A stretch of 64,000 bases of DNA. Origin: Nostoc sp. NIES-3756. GTDB lineage: Bacteria > Cyanobacteriota > Cyanobacteriia > Cyanobacteriales > Nostocaceae. The notes below the pieces were generated by a model. That model saw only the letters and a list, made by a program, of their open reading frames with translations, had not been told where the DNA came from and did no database searches. How positions within the stretch are numbered: position 1 is the stretch's first letter; each line of letters begins with the position of its first letter. Shown here piece by piece: positions 27,504 to 36,658 of the stretch. Location of the stretch: assembly GCF_001548375.1 (NCBI RefSeq), contig NZ_AP017295.1, positions 3,010,501 through 3,074,500 on the forward strand, read 5' to 3'. A program made the translations under genes and the position numbers.

Positions 27504-28013
27504 TTACACATCCCGTTCGCTTAATTCACGAGTAATGTGGTCAAATGGTTCATCCACAAAAGCGGTGTTGGTAATACCTGCACCGACAACTTGAGCTTTA
27601 ACCAAATCCTTGAGAATTTGCACACCACGCACTGTTGGGCCAATGGGTACACCCAAAGAATTGTAGGTTTCCCGTAAGCCTTGCAGCACTCGCTCATCTA
27701 AAACATTGGTGTTACCAGCAACCAGCGCATAAGTAGCGTAGCGCAAGTAGTAGTCCATATCTCTTAAACAAGCCGCCAAACGACGAGTAGTATAGGCATT
27801 ACCACCGGGACGAATCAACTCTGGTAGTTCTTCAAACAGCTTAGAACCAGCTTGCTTGACAAGTGCAGCCGCATTAGAATTAATTGCTGCTGCCGCTTGT
27901 ACACGAGCAGTACCACTATCAAAATATTCTTTGAGGGTATCGATCGCATTCCGGTCAAAATACCGACCAGCAACGTCATAATTCTTAATTAAGCTTGTTA
28001 CCGCATCGCGCAT
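27504..28013 (-). CDS. apcF: Allophycocyanin beta-18 core subunit
   Basis: ApcF is a minor beta-type subunit in the phycobilisome core, located beside the linker ApcE. The 169-residue protein is a phycobiliprotein with an RDAVTSLIKNYDVAGRYFD N-terminus typical of ApcF. The methylatable Asn lies in G-G-N-A-Y. The chromophore Cys lies in A-A-C-L-R-D-M-D-Y-Y-L-R-Y. I use the ATG at 28013 because GGGAG lies 8 bases before it; a TTG 15 bases upstream has no support. It is divergent from glnA, with 360 bases between. Confidence 0.95.
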   Translation of the reverse strand: MRDAVTSLIKNYDVAGRYFDRNAIDTLKEYFDSGTARVQAAAAINSNAAALVKQAGSKLFEELPELIRPGGNAYTTRRLAACLRDMDYYLRYATYALVAGNTNVLDERVLQGLRETYNSLGVPIGPTVRGVQILKDLVKAQVVGAGITNTAFVDEPFDHITRELSERDV

Positions 28014-28233
28014 TCCTTCTTCTCCCAATCGTTGCTATCTATGATTTGATATTAATTTGGTTGCACTACGCACCAGTAATAAATTTTTGTGCTATTAAAA
28101 ATAGATTCGGCACAAAAACGATCTATCTGTTACTTATGGATTCTATGCCAAAGTTGACCCCTATGAGATTAACTTTCCTCATTTGGGCAGATATCGAAAG
28201 AAAGGTTAATATTACCTGTAATCAGGAGATTCT

Positions 28234-28276
28234 GTAACAAAGGCTACAAAAATAACTAATGTTTAGAATCTAGGAT
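28234..28276 (+). promoter_or_regulatory. NtcA-activated glnA promoter
   Basis: A perfect GTAN8TAC site (28234-28247, GTA ACAAAGGC TAC) lies 126 bases before the glnA ATG. A TAGGAT hexamer (28271-28276) 23 bases after the site is a fitting -10; TAGAAT at 28264 is an alternative. The spacing matches class II NtcA-activated promoters. The Anabaena glnA promoter is a known NtcA target with a site of this kind. Confidence 0.9.
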
Positions 28277-28373
28277 ATTTCAGGTGTGTCATCAACTTTG
28301 TTCCAATCAGTAGGGTTTAGATGCTTTGGCGATTCTGGTTTGAATTTAAGAAATTGGCAGAGAAGGAGTAAAA

Positions 28374-29798
28374 ATGACAACCGCACAAGAAATCTTGAAG
28401 AAAATTCAAGATGAGAAAATTGAGCTGATTGACCTCAAGTTCATCGATACAGTAGGTACTTGGCAGCATCTCACCGTCTACCACAACCAGATCGATGAAA
28501 GCTCCTTCACCGACGGCGTTCCCTTCGACGGTTCCAGCATCCGGGGTTGGAAAGCAATCAACGAATCTGACATGACAATGGTTCTCGATCCTAACACCGC
28601 GTGGATCGACCCATTCATGGAAGTTCCTACCCTTAGTATCACCTGTAGCATCAAAGAACCCCGTACAGGAGAATGGTATAACCGTTGTCCACGGGTTATC
28701 GCCCAAAAAGCTATCGACTACTTGGTTTCTACTGGCATTGGTGATACAGCATTCTTTGGCCCAGAAGCTGAGTTCTTCATCTTCGATAGCGCCCGCTTTG
28801 CCCAAAGCGCTAACGAAGGTTTCTACTTCCTAGACTCTGTAGAAGGTATTTGGAACTCTGGTAAAGAAGGTACACCAGATAAACCCAACCTAGCTTACAA
28901 ACCCCGGTTTAAAGAAGGTTACTTCCCTGTTGCACCAACAGATTCTTTCCAAGATATTCGGACAGAAATGCTGTTGACGATGGCGAAATTAGGCGTACCC
29001 ATCGAAAAACATCACCACGAAGTAGCAACTGGTGGTCAGTGCGAATTAGGCTTCCGCTTCGGTAAACTAATTGAAGCTGCCGACTGGTTGATGATTTACA
29101 AATACGTCATCAAGAACGTTGCTAATAAGCATGGCAAAACCGTTACCTTCATGCCAAAACCAATTTTTGGCGATAACGGTTCTGGTATGCACTGTCACCA
29201 GTCTATCTGGAAAGATGGCAAGCCCTTATTCGCTGGTGATAAGTATGCAGGTCTGAGCGAAATGGCGTTGCATTACATTGGTGGTCTTCTCAAGCACGCA
29301 CCAGCACTGTTAGCAATTACCAACCCCAGCACCAATTCCTACAAGCGTCTAGTTCCTGGTTACGAAGCACCTGTTAACTTGGCTTACTCCCAAGGAAACC
29401 GTTCTGCTTCTATCCGTATTCCTCTGTCTGGGACTAACCCCAAAGCCAAGCGCCTAGAGTTCCGTTGTCCAGATGCTACCTCTAATCCCTACTTGGCATT
29501 TGCTGCCATGTTGTGCGCCGGTCTTGATGGCATCAAAAACAAAATTGACCCAGGCCAGCCCTTAGATAAGAATATCTATGAACTCTCTCCAGAAGAACTG
29601 GCGAAAGTTCCTTCCACACCTGGTTCTTTAGAACTAGCACTGGAAGCACTAGAAAATGACCACGCTTTCTTAACAGAAACAGGCGTATTCACCGAAGACT
29701 TTATCGAAAACTGGATCGATTACAAACTGGCTAACGAAGTTAAACAGTTGCAATTACGTCCTCATCCTTACGAGTTCCATCTCTACTACGACGTTTAA
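28374..29798 (+). CDS. glnA: Glutamine synthetase type I
   Basis: The enzyme assimilates ammonium into glutamine, the main nitrogen entry in vegetative cells and heterocysts. The 474 residues contain the GSI blocks [31 protein letters not shown] and N-R-S-A-S-I-R-I-P. At the site of enterobacterial adenylylation the sequence is N-I-Y-E-L-S-P-E-E instead of N-L-Y-D-L-P-P-E-E, fitting cyanobacterial control by inactivating factors. AAGGAG (28363-28368) precedes the ATG. A strong terminator follows, then convergent gifA. Confidence 0.98.
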   Translation: MTTAQEILKKIQDEKIELIDLKFIDTVGTWQHLTVYHNQIDESSFTDGVPFDGSSIRGWKAINESDMTMVLDPNTAWIDPFMEVPTLSITCSIKEPRTGEWYNRCPRVIAQKAIDYLVSTGIGDTAFFGPEAEFFIFDSARFAQSANEGFYFLDSVEGIWNSGKEGTPDKPNLAYKPRFKEGYFPVAPTDSFQDIRTEMLLTMAKLGVPIEKHHHEVATGGQCELGFRFGKLIEAADWLMIYKYVIKNVANKHGKTVTFMPKPIFGDNGSGMHCHQSIWKDGKPLFAGDKYAGLSEMALHYIGGLLKHAPALLAITNPSTNSYKRLVPGYEAPVNLAYSQGNRSASIRIPLSGTNPKAKRLEFRCPDATSNPYLAFAAMLCAGLDGIKNKIDPGQPLDKNIYELSPEELAKVPSTPGSLELALEALENDHAFLTETGVFTEDFIENWIDYKLANEVKQLQLRPHPYEFHLYYDV

Positions 29799-29825
29799 TT
29801 AATAATTGTAATCAGAGTATAAATT

Positions 29826-29851
29826 GCCACCCGCAGGGGTGGCTTTTTTTT
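29826..29851 (+). terminator. glnA rho-independent terminator
   Basis: GCCACCC (29826-29832) pairs exactly with GGGTGGC (29837-29843) across a GCAG loop and is followed by eight Ts (29844-29851). Confidence 0.95.
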
Positions 29852-29884
29852 ACTCTCATAATAATTTACAAATCACAACGTTTC

Positions 29885-30088
29885 TTAGCTCATGGACGCA
29901 TTGCTAGTGCCATAAATGGCGCGGGTTGTGGGATCGATCTTTCCTTGGGTAGGATTCCAGTAATGAGATAGTTCTTCAGCAGGAAGACCGAGTTCTTGTG
30001 CTGCACGCATCAGCATGGACTGTTGACGGTTCTTAACTTGCTGATATTGGCGCATCATGATTGCACGAGACTTTTCTTGAATAGACAT
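29885..30088 (-). CDS. gifA: Glutamine synthetase inactivating factor (IF7-like)
   Basis: Small basic proteins of this family bind and inactivate cyanobacterial glutamine synthetase when ammonium is plentiful. The 67-residue length and position next to glnA fit GifA. The three Arg residues reported as essential in Synechocystis IF7 (R8, R21, R28) occur here at exactly those positions. A NRQQSMLMRAAQELGLPAEE core is typical. An AGGAGG ribosome site lies 8 bases before the ATG. Transcription converges with glnA, leaving 86 bases between the stops. Confidence 0.95.
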   Translation of the reverse strand: MSIQEKSRAIMMRQYQQVKNRQQSMLMRAAQELGLPAEELSHYWNPTQGKIDPTTRAIYGTSNASMS

Positions 30089-30155
30089 ATCACAGTCCTC
30101 CTTTTGAGGTTGAGTTCGTTAGACTTGTTTCCATAATCAATATATCAATAATTCT

Positions 30156-30169
30156 GTATCTTATGCTAC
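30156..30169 (-). promoter_or_regulatory. NtcA-type operator of gifA
   Basis: An exact GTAN8TAC palindrome (GTA TCTTATGC TAC) lies 67 bases before the gifA ATG. In cyanobacteria NtcA represses gif genes, the opposite of its action on glnA. AT-rich candidates for the -10 box (TATATT, TATTGAT) lie between the site and the gene, so the site falls in the -35 region. Confidence 0.8.
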
Positions 30170-30347
30170 GAAATTGCGGATTTGTTACAAATTTTAATAT
30201 ATATGTAATGTTTACTAATGCTTAAACGCTCCAAAATGCAGACAAAAACTAAATTTTAGTCAATCTACCTTTCCGAAAGTAGATAAAGTATTAGTTACAA
30301 TTAGTTACATATAATTGCTAAAGGTAATAAATACTCAAGCCATCGTC

Positions 30348-31415
30348 ATGTCTGATACTTTGACTAAGCTGACTTACCAAACCTTTCAACAGGGCAAAAA
30401 TTACTTTGGTCTGGCTCACAAATCATTAAGCACACAGTTAAGAAACTTCGTTTATCCCACACTCAGGCAGGAGACTAAACCCATACCTAACGGGGTTATA
30501 AGCAAGCTGCAAGAAAGATTTAATCGGCTGCTAGAAACAGACTGGCAGGATGCCCAGAAAGGCGTATATTCTGAAAGTTTGTTGTTTGATAATCCTTGGG
30601 AAGACTTTTTCCGCTACTATCCGCTTGTGTGGCTAGACCTACCACAAATATTTGAGCGGATTCAACAGAAGAATTACCAAGATTTTTCCTCAAACATAGA
30701 GACAGATAGCTATCCTAGCTACTACGTACAAAATTTTCATCATCAAAGTGATGGCTATCTGAGCGACTGGTCAGCTAATTTGTATGATTTACAGGTAGAA
30801 CTTCTTTTTGGTGGTACAGCTGACCCTATGAGGCGGCGGATTTTGTCACCTCTCAAGCAAGGGCTACAAGCTTTTGATGATGTCCCAGCAAAACAGATTC
30901 GGATTTTAGATGTAGCGAGTGGTACTGGACGGACTCTCAAGCTAATTCGTGCGGCGTTACCTCAAGCTTCACTATTTGGTACAGATTTATCGCCTGCTTA
31001 TCTGCGTAAGGCAAATGAATTACTCTCCCAAATTCCTGGAGAACTACCGCAACTTTTACAAGCGAATGCGGAAGAGTTGCCTTACTTAGATAATTATTTC
31101 CATGCTGTAACTTCTGTTTTCCTGTTTCATGAGTTACCTGCTACGGTACGTCAAACCATAATCGACCAATGTTTCCGGGTAACAAAGCCAGGAGGAGTTT
31201 TTATTATCTGTGATTCAATTCAAATGAGTGATTCACCAGAAATGGAAATACTCATGGATAATTTTTACGAAGCCTTCCATGAACCATATTATAAGCATTA
31301 CACTACTGATAATCTAGTAGAACGCTTAGAAAAAGCAGGGTTTGAAAGTATTGAGGTTCAAGTTCACTTTATGAGCAAGTATTTGATTGCTCGTAAACCA
31401 CTTGTCAATAATTAA
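30348..31415 (+). CDS. SAM-dependent methyltransferase (UbiE-like)
   Basis: A class I methyltransferase domain occupies about residues 180-340, with the SAM motif I-L-D-V-A-S-G-T-G-R-T near 188 and the acidic end G-T-D-L-S near 213. Post-motif VTKPGGVFIICDS is near 285. An N-terminal half of 170 residues is unassigned and cyanobacteria-typical. I use the ATG at 30348; a TTG at 30315 would add 11 residues. Substrate unknown. Confidence 0.82.
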   Translation: MSDTLTKLTYQTFQQGKNYFGLAHKSLSTQLRNFVYPTLRQETKPIPNGVISKLQERFNRLLETDWQDAQKGVYSESLLFDNPWEDFFRYYPLVWLDLPQIFERIQQKNYQDFSSNIETDSYPSYYVQNFHHQSDGYLSDWSANLYDLQVELLFGGTADPMRRRILSPLKQGLQAFDDVPAKQIRILDVASGTGRTLKLIRAALPQASLFGTDLSPAYLRKANELLSQIPGELPQLLQANAEELPYLDNYFHAVTSVFLFHELPATVRQTIIDQCFRVTKPGGVFIICDSIQMSDSPEMEILMDNFYEAFHEPYYKHYTTDNLVERLEKAGFESIEVQVHFMSKYLIARKPLVNN

Positions 31416-31761
31416 GATAACTTTTGTTGGGTGGGCATTCTTGCCCGCCCATTTCACAGGTAGTAAAGTCAAAAAATATTAAGGGGTATATGGTATGTAG
31501 ATGCCCTGTATTTGAATTATTGAACTGAATGGCACTCCAAAAAGCAATTCAGAAATATATCTCGTGTGAAGAGTACTAATGCTGTCAATTGGGACGACTA
31601 ATTACAATGTTTTTGTAATAGCGGGTTAAAAATGGCTGATAACTGCCTAAAAAGCTATTAAGAATGTTGCAAAATCTTTGAATTTGCTGGTTATAAAACC
31701 AATGGTGACTGCCTATTAAAGATAGTAGGGTGATAGGTTGATGAGCATACGAAGGCGATCG
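31416..31761. other. Intergenic region with GC-rich hairpin before patX 3' end
   Basis: GGGTGGGCA (31429-31437) pairs with TGCCCGCCC (31442-31450), with one G-T pair, just after the methyltransferase. There is no T-run. ATTACAATGTTTTTGTAAT at 31601-31619 is a second small hairpin. No gene is seen between 31451 and 31761. Confidence 0.6.
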
Positions 31762-31980
31762 CTAGACAGCAGTTTGGGTGTTTTCTATGAAGCTTCTACG
31801 TCCTGTACCGCGATGAGGAACAGGCTTTTCTGGTTGATTACGCTTGGGTTTATATTTTAATGAAGCCATATATTCTGTGTTAGAAGAAGGGTTTGAATTG
31901 CGATTAACCATTTCTAGGCTATCAAAAATCAGGGAACCAAATACCAGACTTGTAACTAAAACTGGAACAGCAGCACGCAT
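31762..31980 (-). CDS. patX: PatX: RGTGR-containing inhibitor of HetR
   Basis: The 72-residue protein has a hydrophobic signal-like N-terminus (residues 1-20, MRAAVPVLVTSLVFGSLIFD) and a polar body. A P-H-R-G-T-G-R-R segment lies near residues 55-62. HRGTGR is the signature of PatX proteins, relatives in function of PatS and HetN, whose RGSGR peptide binds HetR and blocks heterocyst differentiation. Eleven residues follow RGTGR, so release of a PatS-like end would need C-terminal cleavage. AAGAGG (31989-31994) precedes the ATG by 8 bases. A TCCGGA promoter lies upstream and hetR is 13.6 kb away. Confidence 0.9.
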   Translation of the reverse strand: MRAAVPVLVTSLVFGSLIFDSLEMVNRNSNPSSNTEYMASLKYKPKRNQPEKPVPHRGTGRRSFIENTQTAV

Positions 31981-32011
31981 TTTAGAAGCCTCTTTGTAAA
32001 TCTCTTATTTA

Positions 32012-32042
32012 TTGCTACTGAGTTTTATGTGACGAGTCCGGA
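32012..32042 (-). promoter_or_regulatory. DIF-class (TCCGGA) promoter of patX
   Basis: TCCGGA (32037-32042) occupies a -35-like place. On the minus strand, 19 bases later, TAGCAA(T) (32011-32017) is a possible -10. This predicts a transcript start near 32005 and a leader of about 25 bases. TCCGGA is the motif of HetR-dependent, heterocyst-related promoters in Anabaena. Confidence 0.65.
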
Positions 32043-32094
32043 AGATTCTGAAAAAAAGTAGTGCTTTTTACTGAAAAATTAAAAAAATGTGCAT

Positions 32095-33855
32095 TCAACA
32101 AAGGGCATCCACTAGTAGCCAATGACCAGAATGATTAAGACGACCCCAAATTGTCAAATGTTGCTTATCTGACAAAGCTTGTAACTGCTCATCTATGTGC
32201 GATCGCAAAGTTACTAGCTGCCAAGACTGTCCTACATTAGCAACTGGTGTAGTGATCTCGAATCTGTAATCCTGCTGATTTAAAATATGAATAATTCCTG
32301 TAAAACAGTCTGATCCCCGTGTAAATACTTGGTGTAGTTTTCCGTGATCATACTTATCTACAGAAGCCGGACAATTACCATTATCTGGATATAGTTGAGG
32401 CTCCTTGATGTAGGATAGTTGCCATTGCAGCCATTCTGGATGCTCTGGTGGTAGATTAAATAAAGGTGCGATCGCCGCAGGAGCTTGAGCATCTTGTAAT
32501 AATGCTTCCTGTAATTCTTCTACAGGCAAATCTCGTGGCTGACAGCCTAATTCTACACATATAGCAGCAGCCATTCCCGCAGCTTGGCCGATACCCAACA
32601 CCACAGGTTGTAATCTAGTCGCCCCGTTGGCTATGTGCGAAACAGATATATTCTTTTCACAAACCAAGAAGCCATCAGTAGTAGCCGGAACTAGACAACG
32701 ATAGGGAATTGTAAAAGGCGTACCAGTCCAACGTCCGCCCCAACGGATGGATTTAGGTTGTAGTGGTAAGTCAAACCCCGGATAATGGTGATCATTGGCG
32801 TAGTTACCAATGGCAATGGTATCTGGAAACAAAGATGCTACTCTACCGCCTGAGACTGGTAAAATATCCTGTTCTGTAATCGTAGTCAGTCCTACCAAAC
32901 GGCGACTTTCTCGGTAGTATGGGTGCAATGCAAACGCCGATGAGGTGTGAGGAAAAACTTGTTCTGCCAAACCATAACGCCTACCTAGCTGCGTTTGGAT
33001 GAAATGAGCAAAATTTTGGCTATGCCAACGAGATTCTTGGAAAAAATCATCCTTAGTTGCTGCTGATTCTATCAGTCTTCCTACCCCTTCACCGTAGTCA
33101 TTGCCACAAATCGGCCAGTTAATCATAAATAGATTACCAGGCAAGCGCCCATAATTCAGAAATTGCTCTCCACCATAGTTTTTCCAAGCATCAGCAAAAA
33201 GCGCCGCATTGTAATTAGGCGCAGGGGGAATTTCTGGCGCGACTGGTTCTGCAAAATCCTGCATCACTACTACCCAAGTAGGCGATTGCACAGGATATTT
33301 TTCGGTTATCTGATTAAAACTACTAGGGGCGCTTGCTTCTCCCCACTCAGATTGTAATTCCCAACCCCAACGATAAGGAATATCTGCTAAAGCTAGTAAA
33401 TCTCCTAACTCTGTACCATCAATCGTAATTTTTGCTTGTACGGTAAATTCGGCAAACCTCACACTAGTAATGCGATTTTCTTGACGCAAAACCTCTAAAG
33501 GTACTTGTCCACAAATCCAATGCAGATTAGGTAATTCCTTCACCCAATCAGCAAAAATTTCTGCGCCAATACGAGGATCATAACTGAAAAAGCTTACCCA
33601 ACTATTATCTAAGCCTCCTGGTTGTCGCTGTCGCAACTCTTGTAAAAATGCACCCCATAAGCCCGTTTGAAATGCTAATAATTCATTCCCATCAGGTGCA
33701 GATACGCCAGCCGCAGTTAACATTCCTCCCAACCAAGAAAATTCACTCACCAAAATAGTTTTTACACCCTTTCGCGCCGCTTGAATAGCCGCAGCCGTTC
33801 CGCCAGTACCACCACCAACGACTAACACATCAGTTATATAAGTCTGATTAACCAT
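32095..33855 (-). CDS. FAD-dependent oxidoreductase (FAD_oxidored family)
   Basis: The N-terminal dinucleotide motif V-L-V-V-G-G-G-T-G-G-T-A-A-A (near residue 10) begins an FAD-binding domain of the PF12831 kind. WLGGMLTAAGVSAPDG and IDGTELGDLLALADIPY are typical of that family, as is a late Gly-rich VLGIGQAAGMAAAI block near 445. The 587-residue size fits. The ATG at 33855 fits the start of the first strand better than one three codons upstream. The substrate is unknown. It stands alone, just upstream of patX on the same strand, but the patX promoter lies between. Confidence 0.85.
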   Translation of the reverse strand: MVNQTYITDVLVVGGGTGGTAAAIQAARKGVKTILVSEFSWLGGMLTAAGVSAPDGNELLAFQTGLWGAFLQELRQRQPGGLDNSWVSFFSYDPRIGAEIFADWVKELPNLHWICGQVPLEVLRQENRITSVRFAEFTVQAKITIDGTELGDLLALADIPYRWGWELQSEWGEASAPSSFNQITEKYPVQSPTWVVVMQDFAEPVAPEIPPAPNYNAALFADAWKNYGGEQFLNYGRLPGNLFMINWPICGNDYGEGVGRLIESAATKDDFFQESRWHSQNFAHFIQTQLGRRYGLAEQVFPHTSSAFALHPYYRESRRLVGLTTITEQDILPVSGGRVASLFPDTIAIGNYANDHHYPGFDLPLQPKSIRWGGRWTGTPFTIPYRCLVPATTDGFLVCEKNISVSHIANGATRLQPVVLGIGQAAGMAAAICVELGCQPRDLPVEELQEALLQDAQAPAAIAPLFNLPPEHPEWLQWQLSYIKEPQLYPDNGNCPASVDKYDHGKLHQVFTRGSDCFTGIIHILNQQDYRFEITTPVANVGQSWQLVTLRSHIDEQLQALSDKQHLTIWGRLNHSGHWLLVDALC

Positions 33856-34139
33856 TTTCCTCACCTCACTAGAATTTTGTTTAATACAATTAGTACAAAA
33901 ATGCCAAATTTACAGCATACACAATCGTCAGAAAAAGCAACCATGAGAACATATTATTGCTGATTTAAGTATTAATCATGTTGAAAAGGGAGTTTTCAAC
34001 AGAGCAAGAGATTTATCAAAATCAAGTTAAATTACACTCTTAAACAGCGTATATATACTGGTAAAGAATATTAAATATTTGGGAATGATAGGTAATAAAG
34101 ATAGCTTGATTCTTTCATTCAATACACCAATTATTCCCA

Positions 34140-35180
34140 ATGGCACTTATATTAACTCTTTTATGGCTGCATATTTCGATATTTTGCCATGAGATGGGGC
34201 ATTTTATCGTAGCCAAAGTTTTTGGATTTAAACCCTATTTAGTCATAGTTGGTAGTGGACATAAAATATTCAGTTTTAAATTACTTAATTCTTTGTTTGA
34301 GTTTAGGCTTATTCCTAGCGGCGGAATTACTTATACATCTAATTTAACGCTAGAAAAGCTAAGAAATAAGCTGGCATTGATGTATCTAGCTGGCCCTGTC
34401 GTTAACTTATGCTTTTGTTTATTATTCAGCATATTTTATGCAAAATATCTTTATACAATAGCAGACCCAGGATATTTGATTAGCATACCTATTATCATCT
34501 GTATTGAGTTTTTATTGTTTGTTGGTAGTATGACACCAATGGATGTGAATTTATATGGTAAGGTCTACTCTAATGATGGTAAGCAACTAATCAATGCTTT
34601 AACAAAAACTGAGCAACAATTTATTCAAAAACTTTTAGGGTTAGACAGATATGCCAATGGCAAAGAATCTGCACAAGATTTATTTAATAATGATTTAAAA
34701 GTATTACACATCCTATATAAGGCAGAAGCAGAGTTAACAAAAAGGAATTTTGCCCAAGCAATTAATTTATTAGAACAAATTTTAAATTACCCTGGTCTTC
34801 TCAATAGAGATAAGCTTTATATTATTGATATATTAGCTTCAACTGTCATTAACTATGGAGAAACTAAGTACCTACATCAAGCAGATAAGTGGTCTGCTCA
34901 AGCAATAGTTCTTGCTGGCGACATCAAGACTATCCAAGGCACTAGGGGCGCTATTTTGGTAGAGTTAGGTAGATATAATGAAGGTAAGGAAATGCTGTTA
35001 CCTTTAACAGAAGAGGGTAATGAATTAATTGATATAGTATTTAGTTGTTGCTACATTGCAAAAGCAGACTATTATTTAGGTAATGAAAATAAAGTCAAAG
35101 ATTGGTTAGAGAAGGCTGAAAAAGTTGGTGCTGCTTATATAATTATCCAAAGGATAAAAAAAGAGATTAATTATATGTAA
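34140..35180 (+). CDS. M50-type membrane metalloprotease with TPR-like tail
   Basis: The first hydrophobic segment carries the zinc motif H-E-M-G-H at residues 17-21. A Y-L-A-G-P-V-V-N-L segment follows near 84. The second M50 region is S-N-D-G-K-Q-L near 146, where the Asp is expected to bind zinc. Residues about 195-345 form TPR-like helices (ALKVLYKAEAEL-type repeats). It resembles the M50 and TPR part of the fusion protein at 24659-27277, but has no WG repeats. It converges with the kinase gene, leaving 20 bases. Confidence 0.8.
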   Translation: MALILTLLWLHISIFCHEMGHFIVAKVFGFKPYLVIVGSGHKIFSFKLLNSLFEFRLIPSGGITYTSNLTLEKLRNKLALMYLAGPVVNLCFCLLFSIFYAKYLYTIADPGYLISIPIIICIEFLLFVGSMTPMDVNLYGKVYSNDGKQLINALTKTEQQFIQKLLGLDRYANGKESAQDLFNNDLKVLHILYKAEAELTKRNFAQAINLLEQILNYPGLLNRDKLYIIDILASTVINYGETKYLHQADKWSAQAIVLAGDIKTIQGTRGAILVELGRYNEGKEMLLPLTEEGNELIDIVFSCCYIAKADYYLGNENKVKDWLEKAEKVGAAYIIIQRIKKEINYM

Positions 35181-35200
35181 TTTGTGGATAATACTCTCAA

Positions 35201-36658
35201 TTAAATATCTTTTGTATTTTTTAAAAGTAAAATCAACGCTCCTCCAGAAACAATTCCACCAATCCAACCCAACAGAGCATTTACTATAATCCACCAGCCA
35301 GCTTGCTTAACTACTGGTCGCAGTATCCACCATTGAATTATTCCCACTACAAGCCCAACCCAAAATAAAGAATTTTCAGGATCTTTTCCAGACAACATGA
35401 GGGAAAGACAAACACCAAAAGTAGTACCCAATATCCACTGCTTTTCAGATATGGGAATTTGTCGCCGTAATACTAATGCCTGCATATAACCAATGGTTAA
35501 ACCTATCGTTGCGGCTAGAACTTGCTCACTAATTATTTTACCTAGCGGCTGTACCAGCATTTGGGCGATCGCGCCGATAAAAGTTCCGGCAATTAAGCCC
35601 ACAACATTGACTAACACCCACTGCAAATAAAAACCTATTCCTACTTTTGCAGGTTTATTAGTTACAGGTGGCGGTGCAGATACAGACTGTTGGGGAATTT
35701 CTTGACGATACTGGGCAGGGACGTTTGGTGGCGGAGAATGCAAAGGAGGATCGGCCAAGTAGGGGTTATCCCCTGGATGTGTCATTGGTAGAGTTGGTGT
35801 ATATCCTGGTGTCGCCGATGTTTGCGTTGGTGCGTAGGCATTACCCAAATTCTGCACAGCCGCTAAAGTATCCACTGCTGACTGATAACGTTGGCGAAAG
35901 TCGTAACGCACCATTCTATCTAATACATCAGCTAATGCTGGGCTTACGGAAACTAAATGCCGCCAGCGAATTTCTGCCGTCTGTATATCTTCTTCCAACT
36001 GATGTGGCATTAATCCTGTCAAGGCTTGAATACCAATCATACCCACAGCATAAACATCACTGCTTAATCTCGGACTACCACGACTTTGTTCACTGGGCAT
36101 ATAACCAGCCGTACCAATACCCACAGTCATTTTAGTTACGCCTTCACCATTGACTATCTGAGTACTAATCTGTTTCACTGCGCCAAAATCAATCAGTACA
36201 ACTTTGCCATCACTATTACGGCGAATCAGATTAGGTGGTTTGATATCCCGGTGAATGACATTATTTTGATGGACAAAGGCTAAAGGTTGGAGAATATTTT
36301 GTAATAAAGCTACAGTATAGTCCTGACTCAATCGTTTACCTGGGGTGAGTTCATCACTTAAAGGATGCCCATCGATAAATTGCTGTACTAGAAAAAATTC
36401 TTCGTGTTCTTCAAAGTGTGCCAGTAGCTGGGGAATTTGGTCGTGGGTTCCTAACTTATGTAATAGCTGCGCTTCCGACTCAAATAAACGCCTAGCTACT
36501 TGCAAAGTCATGGGATCGGTAGCCATCGGCTGGAGTTGCTTGACGACACAGAGATTATTGTAGAGTTTGATGTCTTCGGCGATGTATGTTTTACCAAAAC
36601 CACCAGCACCCAAGACTTTAGTTATTTTATAGCGCCCATCAAGCAACTGATTTAACAT
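35201..36658 (-). CDS. Serine/threonine protein kinase with C-terminal membrane domain
   Basis: The Hanks-type kinase domain covers about residues 8-265: the Gly loop L-G-A-G-G-F-G, the VVKQL Lys, the catalytic V-I-H-R-D-I-K-P-P-N, I-D-F-G-A-V-K-Q and G-Y-M-P-S-E-Q. A Pro-rich linker (about 280-345) leads to four hydrophobic segments, Gly-rich in content, to the end. I use the ATG at 36658 because the kinase fold starts there; 14 codons upstream stay open from a CAT at 36700. The protein probably signals from the membrane; no partner is visible. Confidence 0.93.
   Translation of the reverse strand: MLNQLLDGRYKITKVLGAGGFGKTYIAEDIKLYNNLCVVKQLQPMATDPMTLQVARRLFESEAQLLHKLGTHDQIPQLLAHFEEHEEFFLVQQFIDGHPLSDELTPGKRLSQDYTVALLQNILQPLAFVHQNNVIHRDIKPPNLIRRNSDGKVVLIDFGAVKQISTQIVNGEGVTKMTVGIGTAGYMPSEQSRGSPRLSSDVYAVGMIGIQALTGLMPHQLEEDIQTAEIRWRHLVSVSPALADVLDRMVRYDFRQRYQSAVDTLAAVQNLGNAYAPTQTSATPGYTPTLPMTHPGDNPYLADPPLHSPPPNVPAQYRQEIPQQSVSAPPPVTNKPAKVGIGFYLQWVLVNVVGLIAGTFIGAIAQMLVQPLGKIISEQVLAATIGLTIGYMQALVLRRQIPISEKQWILGTTFGVCLSLMLSGKDPENSLFWVGLVVGIIQWWILRPVVKQAGWWIIVNALLGWIGGIVSGGALILLLKNTKDI

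Noticed and set aside
27995..28237. 80-residue ORF in the apcF-glnA gap
   Set aside because: It overlaps the apcF start and the NtcA site, and its composition is not protein-like.
28317..28805. 162-residue minus-strand ORF
   Set aside because: It is a mirror of glnA, whose frame is certain.
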